Origin: Azonexus sp.
GTDB taxonomy: Bacteria > Pseudomonadota > Gammaproteobacteria > Burkholderiales > Rhodocyclaceae
Direction: 5' to 3'
Length of the DNA stretch: 64,000 bases
NCBI GenBank assembly: GCA_030696345.1
Contig: JAUYSK010000003.1
Coordinates: 62,001-126,000, forward strand
Within the stretch, counting starts at the first letter, position 1, and the number at the start of each line of letters is the position of its first letter. The position numbers were made by a program, and so were the translations under genes. The notes below the pieces were generated by a model. It did no database searches. It was given only the letters and a program-made list of their open reading frames with translations, and had not been told where the DNA came from. This document shows, piece after piece, positions 53,821-63,042 of this stretch.

Positions 53821-54699
53821 ATGCACGCCCTGTCTCGCCAGCAACTGACCCTGCTCGTTCTGCTCACCCTGGTGTGGGGCTTCAACTGGCCGATCATGAA
53901 ATTCGGTGTGACCGGTTTCCCGCCGCTGACGTTTCGCACCCTCTGCATGTGGCTCGGGCTGCCGGTGCTGGCGGCGGTGTTGCTGTGGCGGCGGGTGCCG
54001 TTTCAGGTGGACCGCGCGCACTGGCGCGAGCTGGCGCTGCTCACCGTGTTCAACATGTTCTTCTGGCACACGCTGGCCATTCTGGCCATTCAGACGCTGT
54101 CCAGCGGGCGCGCGGCCATTCTGGGCTACACCATGCCGGTGTTTTCCGCGCTGGTGGGCGCCTGGTGGTTTGGCCAGCGGCTACCCGGCAGGGCCTGGGG
54201 TGGCGTGGCGGCGGCGGCGCTGGGCGTGGTGCTGCTGCTGTGGCATGAAATCACCAGCCTGTCGGGCAAGCCGCTGGGCGTGGCCATGATGCTGGTGGCC
54301 GCCGCCACCTGGGCGGTGGGCACGCAGCTGATGCGGCGCACCCGCATTCCACACCCCACGCTGGCGCTGTCGTTCTGGATGACGCTGTTCACCGCCGTGT
54401 GGATGACGCTGCTGGCGGTGGTGTTTGAGCGCGACGTCTGGGTCTGGCCCACACCGGCCATTCAGGCGGCCATGGTGTACAACGCGGTGGGGGTGTTTGC
54501 GTTTGCGCAGGTGGTCTGGCTGATGATGGCGCGCGACCTGCCACCGATCGCGTCCACGCTGTCGGTCATGTTCATTCCGGTGCTGGGCGTGTTCAGCGGC
54601 GCCTGGTGGCTGGGCGAGGTGCTGCACTGGCAAGACTGGGCCGCCGTGGCGCTGGTGATGGTGGCGATTGCGTCGGTGTTGTGGCCGGCGCGGCGCTGA
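53821..54699 (+). CDS. EamA-family (drug/metabolite) transporter
   Basis: A 292-residue protein with about ten helices in two EamA repeats (LLVLLTLVWGFNWPIMKFGV at the start; MMVAAATWAVGTQLMRR and SVMFIPVLGVFSGAWWLGE later). Such transporters export amino acids or metabolites; the substrate is not shown. Intergenic repeat copy 2 follows its stop. Confidence 0.88.
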   Translation: MHALSRQQLTLLVLLTLVWGFNWPIMKFGVTGFPPLTFRTLCMWLGLPVLAAVLLWRRVPFQVDRAHWRELALLTVFNMFFWHTLAILAIQTLSSGRAAILGYTMPVFSALVGAWWFGQRLPGRAWGGVAAAALGVVLLLWHEITSLSGKPLGVAMMLVAAATWAVGTQLMRRTRIPHPTLALSFWMTLFTAVWMTLLAVVFERDVWVWPTPAIQAAMVYNAVGVFAFAQVVWLMMARDLPPIASTLSVMFIPVLGVFSGAWWLGEVLHWQDWAAVALVMVAIASVLWPARR

Positions 54700-54709
54700 C
54701 GCGGCTGCC

Positions 54710-54842
54710 TTTAAAGCTTGGGCGCGACGAGAGCTGCACCTCTTTCGCAGGCACCCACGGAACCGGCTTGGCCGGGCCGTAGGGTGCGTCCCTCCTCCCA
54801 GCACCGCAGGCGCGCCAGAGAGGGGGGAAGCCACGTCAGCGG
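54710..54842. repeat. Interspersed intergenic repeat, copy 2
   Basis: Carries on the minus strand the same GGCCCGGCCAAGCCGGTT core (about 54763-54780 plus coordinates, reversed) followed by a CCGTGGGTGC tail, plus a GGAGGAGGGACGCACCC-like 5' block resembling copy 1. Placed between the convergent EamA and udg genes, extending a few bases into the udg 3' end. Confidence 0.6.
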
Positions 54843-55765
54843 CGCAGGGGGGTGTCCACTGTTTCCATGGCGAGGCACAGGTCGGCCCAGGCCTTGCCCT
54901 TGTCGCTGGGGGTGCGCAGCAAATAGGCCGGGTGGTAGGTGACGATGACCGGCACGCCCTGGTAGCGGTGCACCTGGCCGCGCAGCTTGCCGATGGGCTC
55001 ATTGCTTTGCAGCAAAGCCTGCACCGCAAAGCGGCCCATGGCGATGATGACCTTGGGCTGCACCAGCGCCACCTGGCGCGCCAGATAGTGCGCGCACTGC
55101 GCCACCTCGGCGGACTGGGGGTTGCGGTTGGCAGGCGGGCGGCACTTGAGCACGTTGGTGATGTAGGCACCCTGCGCGCCTTCACCGGTGCGGCTGCTGC
55201 CCACGGCGCGCAGCATGTTGTCGAGCAGCTGACCCGCGGCGCCCACAAAAGGCTCGCCTTGCAGGTCTTCGTGCTCACCGGGGGCTTCGCCCACAATGAG
55301 CCAGTCGGCTGGCGTGCTGCCGGTGCCAAACACGGTGTGCTTGCGCCCTTCGCACAGGCCGCAGGCCCGGCAGCCGGCCACGGCTTCGCGCAGCGCAGGC
55401 CAGTCCATCTGCTCGATGCCCGCCGGGAGCGATGCCAGAGCAGCCGCAACCCGCGCGGGTGCAGGGGCCGGGTTGACCGGCCGGGCGCTGGCGGTGACCG
55501 GCGGGCGGGCTGCCGCGGGCGCGGCCACGGGCGCGGGCGCGGCGGGTGTCTGCGGGGCAAGCGGTGCTGCCGCAGGGTGGGCTGCGGGCCGCTCGGGCAC
55601 AGGCTCGGGCGCTGCTGCGGACGCAGCCGGTTTGGGTGCCCACACGCGCACGCCCATTTCGGCCAGCATGGCGCGCTGGCGCGCATCGAGCTGTGGCACA
55701 AACGAGGTGTCTGGCGAGTCGGTGTCCGCCGCCGCAGCGGCTGGCGTGGGCAGATCTGTGCTCAT
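54836..55765 (-). CDS. Uracil-DNA glycosylase, family 4/5 type
   Basis: A 309-residue iron-sulfur uracil-DNA glycosylase. A low-complexity Pro/Ala N-terminal region (about 30-120) precedes the catalytic core with CRACGLC (Fe-S Cys), GEAPGEHEDLQGEPFVG (motif A) and KCRPPANRNP with a further Cys. It removes uracil from DNA. The ATG overlaps the rimI stop by four bases; with rimI and tsaB it forms the common tsaB - rimI - udg operon. Confidence 0.9.
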   Translation of the reverse strand: MSTDLPTPAAAAADTDSPDTSFVPQLDARQRAMLAEMGVRVWAPKPAASAAAPEPVPERPAAHPAAAPLAPQTPAAPAPVAAPAAARPPVTASARPVNPAPAPARVAAALASLPAGIEQMDWPALREAVAGCRACGLCEGRKHTVFGTGSTPADWLIVGEAPGEHEDLQGEPFVGAAGQLLDNMLRAVGSSRTGEGAQGAYITNVLKCRPPANRNPQSAEVAQCAHYLARQVALVQPKVIIAMGRFAVQALLQSNEPIGKLRGQVHRYQGVPVIVTYHPAYLLRTPSDKGKAWADLCLAMETVDTPLRR

Positions 55766-56409
55766 GGCGTTTTCTCTTGGGCGGCCTGGGTTTGCGCCAC
55801 CACCAGGTTCAGGCTCATCACCACGGCGTCTTCGCGCTCGTGCTGGCCCGCGGGGTAGTAGCCGCGGCGCAGGCCCACCTGGGCAAAACCGTAGCGTTCG
55901 TACAAGGCGCGCGCCGGCGTGTTGCTGTGGCGCACCTCCAGCCAGAGCCACTGCGCGCGCTGCCCGCGCGACCACAGCACCAGCGCGTCGAGCATGAAGC
56001 GCGCCCAGCCCTGGCGCTGCTGCGCCGGGGCCACGGTGATGTTGAGCAGGTGCACCTCGTCCACGCCGGGCATGGCCACCAGGTAGCCCAGCAGCACGCG
56101 GCCATCGGCCCGCCCGGGGTGCGCCACCTCACCCGGCAGTGGCTCGCCCAGCAACAGCACCGCCGGGTAGCCCGACTGCAGCGAATCGCTGAAATGCTTG
56201 CGCGACCAGGGGTGGGTGTAGGCGGTTTTCTCCACCTCGACCACGGCGTCCAGGTCGGCCTCGGTCATGGGCACAAACGCAATGCGGCGCTGGCTGTGGG
56301 TGATCGCTGGGCTGGCGCTCTCCGTGGCCAGCGCAGGCCAGCCGCGCTGGGGCCAGGCAGGGCCTGAAGCCGCAGCGCCAGAAGACAGGGCTTGAACGGA
56401 GGGGGCCAT
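55762..56409 (-). CDS. rimI: Ribosomal-protein-alanine N-acetyltransferase
   Basis: A 215-residue GNAT enzyme that acetylates the N-terminus of ribosomal protein S18. The GNAT core shows MTEADLDAVVEVEKTAYTHP, VAPAQQRQGWARFM (acetyl-CoA pyrophosphate loop Q/RxxGxG/A-like) and LEVRHSNTPARALYERYGF. The N-terminal about 45 residues (MAPSVQALSSG...) are an extension, so the true start could be further in. It overlaps udg. Confidence 0.88.
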   Translation of the reverse strand: MAPSVQALSSGAAASGPAWPQRGWPALATESASPAITHSQRRIAFVPMTEADLDAVVEVEKTAYTHPWSRKHFSDSLQSGYPAVLLLGEPLPGEVAHPGRADGRVLLGYLVAMPGVDEVHLLNITVAPAQQRQGWARFMLDALVLWSRGQRAQWLWLEVRHSNTPARALYERYGFAQVGLRRGYYPAGQHEREDAVVMSLNLVVAQTQAAQEKTP

Positions 56410-56414
56410 GAATC

Positions 56415-57269
56415 TCAGGCGGCGGGGGCCGTGGCCGCGGGAGACACGGCCCGGCGCAGGGCATCGCGCTCGACGGTGGTTTGCGCCACTTTGTCGCGCA
56501 CATACAGCGGCAGCGCGTCGCGGGCCGCCGTGGCGGCCCCGGCAGCCAGCAAGCCGGGCGCCAGCCGCAGCAGCGCACTGGCGCTGGGCAAGGCCGGCAG
56601 GCGCTGGCCAGGCACATGGGCCAGTCGATCGGCATAAGCCGCAAACACATTGCCCGCCAGCAGGCATCGCCCTTCGGCCAGACCCGCATCGGCCGGCAGG
56701 CACTGCGCCAGGTAAGCGCCCAGGTCTTGCGGCGCACACAGGCGCGGCGGCGCCAGCGGGCCCAGGCCCTGAGCGGTGTGGGCGTAGGGCGCCACATACA
56801 GCTCGTCCATGCGGGCATCGAGCAAGGCCACGATCACACCCGCCACCGGCTTGCCCGCCTGTTGCGGCGCCTCTTGCAGCGCCTGGCGCGCGGATTCGGC
56901 CAACGCCAGCAGCGTGTCCACCGCCAGCACCGGCAAGCCATCGGGCTGGCTGGGGTTTTGCACACCGTAGGCCAGGCCTTGCGCCACGGCGCAGGCGGTG
57001 CGCAGCCCCGTGAACGAGCCCGGGCCGCGGCCAAACACCACGGCGTCCAGACTGTGCAGCGTCCAGCCGGCCTGGGTCAACAGTGTTTGCACCAGCGGCA
57101 GCAGCGTGGCCGACGCCTGGGCGCCACCCGGGCCGGTGTGTTGCCACAGCGGGGCGCCGCGCACACCACTGCCCAGCGCCACCGACAAGGTGTCGGTGCT
57201 GGTTTCAAGGGCCAGCAGGCGCAGGGCGGCCGGGAGCTTGGCAGACAAATCGGGGGCGGCAACGGTCAT
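56415..57269 (-). CDS. tsaB: tRNA threonylcarbamoyladenosine biosynthesis protein TsaB
   Basis: Partner of TsaD/TsaE in making t6A37 on tRNA. The 284-residue protein begins LRLLALETSTDTLSVALG and contains DAVVFGRGPGSFTGLR and VALLDARMDELYV, the TsaB signatures. It starts at MTVAAPDL (cat at 57267-57269). Convergent with the next dacB on the plus strand? No: it is divergent, with dacB starting 138 bases away. Confidence 0.92.
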   Translation of the reverse strand: MTVAAPDLSAKLPAALRLLALETSTDTLSVALGSGVRGAPLWQHTGPGGAQASATLLPLVQTLLTQAGWTLHSLDAVVFGRGPGSFTGLRTACAVAQGLAYGVQNPSQPDGLPVLAVDTLLALAESARQALQEAPQQAGKPVAGVIVALLDARMDELYVAPYAHTAQGLGPLAPPRLCAPQDLGAYLAQCLPADAGLAEGRCLLAGNVFAAYADRLAHVPGQRLPALPSASALLRLAPGLLAAGAATAARDALPLYVRDKVAQTTVERDALRRAVSPAATAPAA

Positions 57270-57406
57270 CCAGACATTATCGGCCACCCAAGCGCCTGTT
57301 GACGGGGGTGCGCCGTCGCCGCCCCAGCCCCGCCCGTCCACAAATTCCACCCTTTACACGGCCGGGGTGCAGGGGATCCCGATCACGGCCACATAATGAA
57401 AACACC

Positions 57407-58915
57407 ATGTTTTCATTTGTTTCCCGCTCCTTTTTGACGCTGCCGCTGCTGCTTGCCGCCCTGGCTGGCCTGGCCTTGCCGGTGGGTGCGCAGCCTGCGG
57501 CCGATGCGGGTGCGCTGCCGCCGGGCGTGTCGGCTGCGCTGGCGCGCGCGGGCGTGCCGGCCAGCGCGTTTTCGGCGCTGGTTGTGCCGCTGGACACCAG
57601 CGCCCACGTGCGGCTCAGCTACCGCGCCAGCGCCCCGGTCAACCCGGCCTCGGTGATGAAGTTGGTGACCACTTACGCAGCCATCGACCTGCTGGGGCCC
57701 GACTTCACCTGGAACACCCGCTTTTACAGCGACGGCGTGGTGAGCCAGGGGGTGTTGCGCGGCAACCTGTATGTGCGCGGTGGCGGCGACCCGAAACTGG
57801 TGCTTGAGCGCATCCAGGCGGCCTTCATGAACCTGCAAGACCAGGGCGTGCGCGTGATTCTGGGCGACCTGGTGCTGGACCACAGCGCGTTTGAGCTGCC
57901 CGCCATCGACCCCGGCGCCTTTGACGGCGAAGCCCTGCGCCCCTACAACGCATCACCCGACGCCCTGCTCGTCAACTTCAAGTCGGTGGTGCTGACCTTC
58001 CAGCCCGACCCCGCCGCCGGCGTGGCCCGCGTGACCAGCGAGCCGCCCATGGCCGGCCTGAACATCGACGCCACCGTGCCCTTGTCGCGCACCGGCTGCG
58101 GCGATTGGCGCGGCAGCCTGCAAGCCCGCTTCAACGACGCCAACAGCATCCGCTTTGAAGGCCGCTACCCCGGCAGCTGCGGCGAACGGGTGTGGCCCGT
58201 GGCCTACCAGGACCCGGCCAGCTACGCCGCCCGCTCACTCGAAGGCCTGTGGCGCGCCACCGGCGGCGCCATCACCGGCGCGGTGCGCGCGGGCCTCACG
58301 CCGCCCGGCGCGCGCCTGCTGCACGAAGCCCGCTCGCTGCCACTCTCAAACATCATCACCGACGTGAACCAGTGGAGCAACAACGTGATGGCGCAGCAGG
58401 TGTTCCTCACACTCGGCCAGCTGTCACCCACGCGCGTGCTCACCGAAAGCAGCCTGGCCGACCGCCTCGCGCCCGTGCGCACCGCCCGCTTTGAGCGCTC
58501 GCGCGAGGTGGTGGCGAGCTGGTGGAAGCGCACCTTTGGCCTGCGCTACGCTGCCCCCGTGATGGACAACGGCGCCGGCCTGTCCCGCATTGAACGCATC
58601 ACCCCCGAAGCCCTGGTGGGCCTGCTGCGCCACGCAGCCGTGCACCCCAAAGGCGAGCAATTCGTGCAGTCCCTGTCCATCGCCGGCGTCAACGGCACCA
58701 CCGCCCGCATGGCCCGCGGCGCCAACAGCGCCGCACGCGGCAACGCCTGGCTGAAAACCGGCACCCTGCGCGACGTGACCGGCATCGCCGGCTACGTGAA
58801 CGCCGCCAACGGCTCACGCTACGCCGTGGTGGGTTTCATCAACCACCCCAACGCACCCGCCGCCCGGCCCGCGCTGGAAGCTTTGGTGGAGTGGACGGCG
58901 GCGCAGCCGGACTGA
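57407..58915 (+). CDS. dacB: D-Ala-D-Ala carboxypeptidase/endopeptidase PBP4
   Basis: A 502-residue penicillin-binding protein of class C, S13 peptidase. Signal peptide (LPLLLAALAGLALPVGA), then SxxK in PASVMKLVTTYAA, SxN in VNQWSNNVMAQ, and KTG in WLKTGTLRDVTGIAGY; these are intact. It trims or cleaves peptidoglycan cross-links in the periplasm. Start ATG 57407. The gap of 138 bases to the divergent tsaB probably holds both promoters. Confidence 0.94.
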   Translation: MFSFVSRSFLTLPLLLAALAGLALPVGAQPAADAGALPPGVSAALARAGVPASAFSALVVPLDTSAHVRLSYRASAPVNPASVMKLVTTYAAIDLLGPDFTWNTRFYSDGVVSQGVLRGNLYVRGGGDPKLVLERIQAAFMNLQDQGVRVILGDLVLDHSAFELPAIDPGAFDGEALRPYNASPDALLVNFKSVVLTFQPDPAAGVARVTSEPPMAGLNIDATVPLSRTGCGDWRGSLQARFNDANSIRFEGRYPGSCGERVWPVAYQDPASYAARSLEGLWRATGGAITGAVRAGLTPPGARLLHEARSLPLSNIITDVNQWSNNVMAQQVFLTLGQLSPTRVLTESSLADRLAPVRTARFERSREVVASWWKRTFGLRYAAPVMDNGAGLSRIERITPEALVGLLRHAAVHPKGEQFVQSLSIAGVNGTTARMARGANSAARGNAWLKTGTLRDVTGIAGYVNAANGSRYAVVGFINHPNAPAARPALEALVEWTAAQPD

Positions 58916-59281
58916 CTAAGCCTCGGCTTCCCGCGCTGTAGCCATTACAGACTTGACGGGAAATCAAGGCGAATCGACTTCGGGCAGGTCTTGCCAACCG
59001 AAACCGCTTGCCCGCCGCCCAGCAGCCAAATGCCTTCGCCGCGAGCACTCCGCGTCCGGCACGGCCCAAGGCACGACAACCCAAAAACGCGCGCCACAGC
59101 GGTTAGGCGCCACCACCGCCTGTGCGCCTCAAGGCCTTGGCCGGACTGAAAACGAAAGCCCCTGCGCTGGTAGTAACCCTCTGTTTCCAATTGTGTGCTG
59201 GCTCTAACATCGCCTTCTGACAAATAGAACGACCGTTCTTTTTATTGGTCAGATTTCGTTACACACCAGCAGGAGACACGC
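58916..59281. other. Intergenic region before the lipase-like gene
   Basis: A 366-base stretch with no convincing gene; a 92-residue minus-strand frame (58945-59223) has no family resemblance or ribosome site. It holds the 14-bp palindrome at 59226-59239 and, for the following gene, GCAGGAG about nine bases before the ATG. Confidence 0.55.
59226..59239. promoter_or_regulatory. TetR-type palindrome upstream of the lipase-like gene
   Basis: AGAACG-AC-CGTTCT is a perfect 14-bp palindrome 42 bases before the ATG. GAACGnnCGTTC sites are typical operators of TetR-family repressors; no tetR gene is adjacent in this window, so the regulator would act from elsewhere. Confidence 0.5.
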
Positions 59282-60712
59282 ATGAAGTTTTTGAAATGGG
59301 CGGCGATTTCAACCGCAGCCATCACCGTTTTGGCCGCCTGCGGTGGTGGCGACAGCCCCGACGAGGGCAGCAGTTTTGACTTGAGCGGCGCACCCGGCAG
59401 CCTGATCGCGAGTCCCACAGCACTGACCACACTCACGCCTGCGGCCTTCACGGCAGCCTTGACCCAAGCTGGGGCCGCCAGCCTGTTGCAGGTCACCGGT
59501 GCACCCAAGTGCGACATCACCTTCAACTACTTCCAGTACGGCACCGTGGGTGGTGCGGGCGAAAAAACGTCGGCATCCGGCGGCATCATGGTGCCCGGCG
59601 GCGCTGACCCGGCCTGCACCGGGCCACGCCCGGTGCTGCTGTACGCGCACGGCACCAGCACCGACAAAAACAAGAACATGGCCAGCCCGCAAGACGGTGA
59701 AGCTGCGTTGGTCGCCGCCATGTACGCCGCACAGGGTTACATCGTGGTGGCCCCGAACTACGCAGGCTACGAATCTTCGCCGCTGCCTTACCACCCTTAC
59801 CTGAACCTGGAGCAGCAAGCCCAGGACGTGGTGGATGCGCTGACCGCTGCCCGAAAAGGATTTGCCGCCATCAACGCCACGGCCAACAGCAAGCTCTTCG
59901 TGAGCGGTTATTCACAGGGTGGCTTCGTGTCCATGGCCGCCCAGCGCAGGCTGCAATTGGCTGGCACCCCGGTGACGGCCGGCGCGCACCTGTCTGGCCC
60001 TTACAACCTGGGCTATTTTGGGGACATTGTCTACAGCGGCCGGGTGAACCTGGGCGCAACCCTCTTCAGCCCACTGCTCAACACCAGCTTCCAGCGTACC
60101 TACGGCAACATCTACGCTACCCCAAGCGAAATGTACGAGGACACGTTCGCCACAGGCATCGAAACGCTGCTGCCCAGCACCACGCCGCTGAACACGCTGC
60201 TCACCACCGGCAAGCTGCCGGCCACCGCGCTGTTTGCGGCAGACAGCCTGCCCAAACCGGCCGGGTTCGAGCTCTTTTTTGGCACGCCGAACCTGATCAA
60301 AACCAGCTACCGCAATGCGGTGCTTGCAGATGCCTTGGTCAACCCGACCGCGCCCCGGCACCCGCTGCGCGTGGCTGCCTACAAGAACGACCTGCTGACC
60401 CAGAACTGGACACCTGCCCAGCCCATGCTGCTGTGCGGCGGCAACGCCGACCCGACCGTGTTTTTCAGCGCCAACACCAACACCGCCAAGGCGTATTTCA
60501 CGGGCAAGGGCGTGCCAGACCAGGCTGTGACGGTGCTGGATGTGGACAGCGCGCCGACGAGCAGCACCGATCCCTTCCGCTTGGCCAAGGGCGGATTTGC
60601 ACAAGCCAAAGCCGCCGCAGGCGATGCCGCAGCGGTGCTGCAGGCCTATCACGGAACGCTGGTTCCACCCTTCTGCAACGCAGCGGCGCGCGGCTATTTC
60701 GCCCAGTTTTAA
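59282..60712 (+). CDS. Secreted lipase/alpha-beta hydrolase lipoprotein
   Basis: A 476-residue protein with lipoprotein signal peptide (TAAITVLAAC|GGG) and an alpha/beta-hydrolase domain of the prolyl-oligopeptidase/lipase kind: nucleophile elbow GYSQGGF (about 208-214, Ser-Gln as in GxSxG), catalytic Asp region LCGGNADPTVFF and a late His (QAYHGTLVPPF). Likely an outer-membrane or exported esterase. RBS GCAGGAG nine bases before the ATG; TetR-type palindrome upstream. Confidence 0.82.
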   Translation: MKFLKWAAISTAAITVLAACGGGDSPDEGSSFDLSGAPGSLIASPTALTTLTPAAFTAALTQAGAASLLQVTGAPKCDITFNYFQYGTVGGAGEKTSASGGIMVPGGADPACTGPRPVLLYAHGTSTDKNKNMASPQDGEAALVAAMYAAQGYIVVAPNYAGYESSPLPYHPYLNLEQQAQDVVDALTAARKGFAAINATANSKLFVSGYSQGGFVSMAAQRRLQLAGTPVTAGAHLSGPYNLGYFGDIVYSGRVNLGATLFSPLLNTSFQRTYGNIYATPSEMYEDTFATGIETLLPSTTPLNTLLTTGKLPATALFAADSLPKPAGFELFFGTPNLIKTSYRNAVLADALVNPTAPRHPLRVAAYKNDLLTQNWTPAQPMLLCGGNADPTVFFSANTNTAKAYFTGKGVPDQAVTVLDVDSAPTSSTDPFRLAKGGFAQAKAAAGDAAAVLQAYHGTLVPPFCNAAARGYFAQF

Positions 60713-60757
60713 GCCCCGGGTCATAACCTTCTCCATCCACATACAGATCACCACAAC

Positions 60758-61963
60758 ATGAAAAAAACATTCATCGCCACCGCCGCCACGCTGGCCTGTG
60801 CAGGCGCCTGGTCACAGGTCACGCTGTACGGTCTGGCGGACGTCAGTATCACCCACGTCAGCGGCTATGCCCAAGGCAGCGTCACCAGCCTGTCCAGCGG
60901 CCACATGGAAGGCTCGCGCTGGGGCATCAAGGGGGAAGAAGACATGGGCGGAGGCTACAAAGCCCTGTTCACCCTGGAAAGCCGCGTCGAGCTCGACACC
61001 GGTGGGCTGGGCAACCGGCCCACGTCGGGCAACCAACTGCCTGACCGCCTGACCGCCGGACTGCCGCCCGCTGTGGCTGCGGCCCTGACCAACGTTGCCA
61101 TTGGGCCTACGCTGGGCGTCAACCTCAACAACACCGCCTTTGACCGGCAGGCCTGGGTGGGTCTGGTCACGCCCGTGGGCGGTTTTTTGATGGGCCGTCA
61201 ATACACGCCAGCGTTTGAGACCTTTGCAACATTCGACAGCATGAACACGCAGAGTGCTCTGTCGGCCGCCCAGGTGGCGTCAATTCCGGCCGGACTCGAC
61301 ATTCGCTACAACAACACCTTGCAATACCGCATCGTGCAAGGCCCCTGGAATGCGGCGCTCATGTATGGCTTTGGCGAGGGCAACCGCAGCGCAAACAACC
61401 GGCTTCTGGGGATCAACACCCTCTACAAGGGTGGCGCCTTCAACGTGGGTGTTGGCCTCAACAGCAAGAAAAACTCGGCCGGGCAGCAGGCGCTCAAAAC
61501 CACCGTGCTGGGCGCTTCGACGGCCAGAGGCGACTGGATCGTTTCGGGCATGTTCGCCCGCATTCAGGAGCCCAACCCGTCAGCAGGACCTGAGCTGAGC
61601 GCGGGCCTCACGTTGGCCGGTGTACCGGCACCGTTGATCAGCACGGTGCTGGACCGGCTCAAACAAGATGCCAACCTGATCCATGTGGGCGCACGCTACA
61701 ACATGGGCAGCGCCGGCCACGTCACGGTGGCTTACAACCAGCTCAACGACAAACGCGCGTCCAACGCCGACATCAGCTCGTATGGCGTGGCCTACACCTA
61801 CCCGCTGTCCAAGCGCACCAACCTGAACGCGGTGCTCACCCGTTTCAACAACAGCGCGAACGCGCAAGCAGCGCCCGGTGGCAACGGTTACCTCGGTGGT
61901 GTCACCGCCACGGCGGGCCGCGACGCGACGTCGCTGGCACTGGGCATACGCCACAGCTTCTGA
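60758..61963 (+). CDS. Gram-negative porin
   Basis: A 401-residue general porin of the betaproteobacterial Gram_neg_porins/OmpC-like family: signal peptide ending WSQ, then VTLYGLADVSITHVSGYAQG, SRWGIKGEEDMGGG, and the terminal strand ATSLALGIRHSF with the C-terminal Phe needed for assembly. Forms trimeric pores for small solutes. Follows the lipase-like gene by 45 bases. Confidence 0.9.
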   Translation: MKKTFIATAATLACAGAWSQVTLYGLADVSITHVSGYAQGSVTSLSSGHMEGSRWGIKGEEDMGGGYKALFTLESRVELDTGGLGNRPTSGNQLPDRLTAGLPPAVAAALTNVAIGPTLGVNLNNTAFDRQAWVGLVTPVGGFLMGRQYTPAFETFATFDSMNTQSALSAAQVASIPAGLDIRYNNTLQYRIVQGPWNAALMYGFGEGNRSANNRLLGINTLYKGGAFNVGVGLNSKKNSAGQQALKTTVLGASTARGDWIVSGMFARIQEPNPSAGPELSAGLTLAGVPAPLISTVLDRLKQDANLIHVGARYNMGSAGHVTVAYNQLNDKRASNADISSYGVAYTYPLSKRTNLNAVLTRFNNSANAQAAPGGNGYLGGVTATAGRDATSLALGIRHSF

Positions 61964-62015
61964 GTATGCCGCCCGCACGGGTTGCGGGCGCCGCTTCAAG
62001 GCAGCGCGGCGTGGT

Positions 62016-63029
62016 TCAAGCCGCAGCGCGCTGCAACCGGTCCCGCACGCCGTCCCACTCGGGGCTGGCGGGCGGGGTTTCTACCCAGATGAGTTTCACG
62101 CCTGTGGCGTCGAGTTCGCGCAGCGTGGCGAACAGGGCTTGGGCGGCTTGCGCGGCGTCGTCGGGCATGCGGCGCAGGCTCACACCCCGGGCCACCGCAA
62201 GCGGTGCGCGGGCGTACACCGCGATGTGGCGGGCATCGGGTCCCAGCAGATCCAGCGCCGACTGCAGCGGCTGGGCGGCCATGAGCCGCACTTTGGCGTT
62301 GGGCGCGTAGTGCGATTCGAGCGTGCCGGAAGCCCTCGGGGCTGCATCGTCGCGCCCGCGCAGCGGCTGGCCGCAAGCCGCTTCCAGCTGCGCGGTGGTG
62401 ACCATGCCGGGGCGCAGCAACACCGGGTGGCCGCGGGTGCAATCGACGATGGTGGACTCAATGCCCACCGGGCAGGCGCCGCCGTCCAAAATCAACAGCG
62501 CTGCGTCGGGCAGCTGCTTGAATTCTTCGGCCACGTGCGCAGCGGTGGTGGGGCTGACGCGGCCGAAGCGGTTGGCGCTGGGAGCGGCCACACCGAACAC
62601 GCCGTGTGCCCGGGCGGCCGCCAACAGCGCCTGTGCCACCGGGTGCGACGGGCAGCGCAGGCCCACCGAGTCTTGCCCGCCGGCTGACACAGCGGCCACG
62701 CCCTCTCGGCGCGGCAAGATCAGCGTGAGCGGGCCCGGCCAGAAGGCCTGCATGAGCGCCTGGGCAAAGGCGGGCACTTCGCGGGCGTAGTGGTCCACCC
62801 CGGCGCGCCAGCCTTGTGCACCGTCACCGGGCGCCAGGTGCACGATGAGCGGGTGGTCGCTGGGCCGGCCTTTGGCTTCAAAAATACGGTGCACCGCGCT
62901 GGCGTTGTCGGCGTCGGCCGCCAGACCGTACACGGTTTCGGTGGGCATGCCCACCAGCGAACCCGCGGCCAGCCGCTGCGCAGCGGCTTCAATGGCGGCG
63001 GGGTCGGTGGCGCTCAGCAGCACAGGCAT
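62016..63029 (-). CDS. Threonylcarbamoyl-AMP synthase (Sua5/YrdC type)
   Basis: A 337-residue long-form Sua5: YrdC domain (GMPTETVYGLAADA, KGRPSDHPLIVHL, SVGLRCPSHPVAQAL) that makes threonylcarbamoyl-AMP for t6A, followed by a C-terminal Sua5 domain (about 215-337). Starts at MPVLLSATD. It follows purK after 13 bases on the same strand. Confidence 0.93.
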   Translation of the reverse strand: MPVLLSATDPAAIEAAAQRLAAGSLVGMPTETVYGLAADADNASAVHRIFEAKGRPSDHPLIVHLAPGDGAQGWRAGVDHYAREVPAFAQALMQAFWPGPLTLILPRREGVAAVSAGGQDSVGLRCPSHPVAQALLAAARAHGVFGVAAPSANRFGRVSPTTAAHVAEEFKQLPDAALLILDGGACPVGIESTIVDCTRGHPVLLRPGMVTTAQLEAACGQPLRGRDDAAPRASGTLESHYAPNAKVRLMAAQPLQSALDLLGPDARHIAVYARAPLAVARGVSLRRMPDDAAQAAQALFATLRELDATGVKLIWVETPPASPEWDGVRDRLQRAAA

Positions 63030-63042
63030 GGGTGACAGACGC

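Noticed and set aside
58945-59223. 92-residue minus-strand frame in the intergenic region
   Set aside because: No ribosome site, no recognisable family, overlaps the palindrome region; Trp/Arg-rich by composition.
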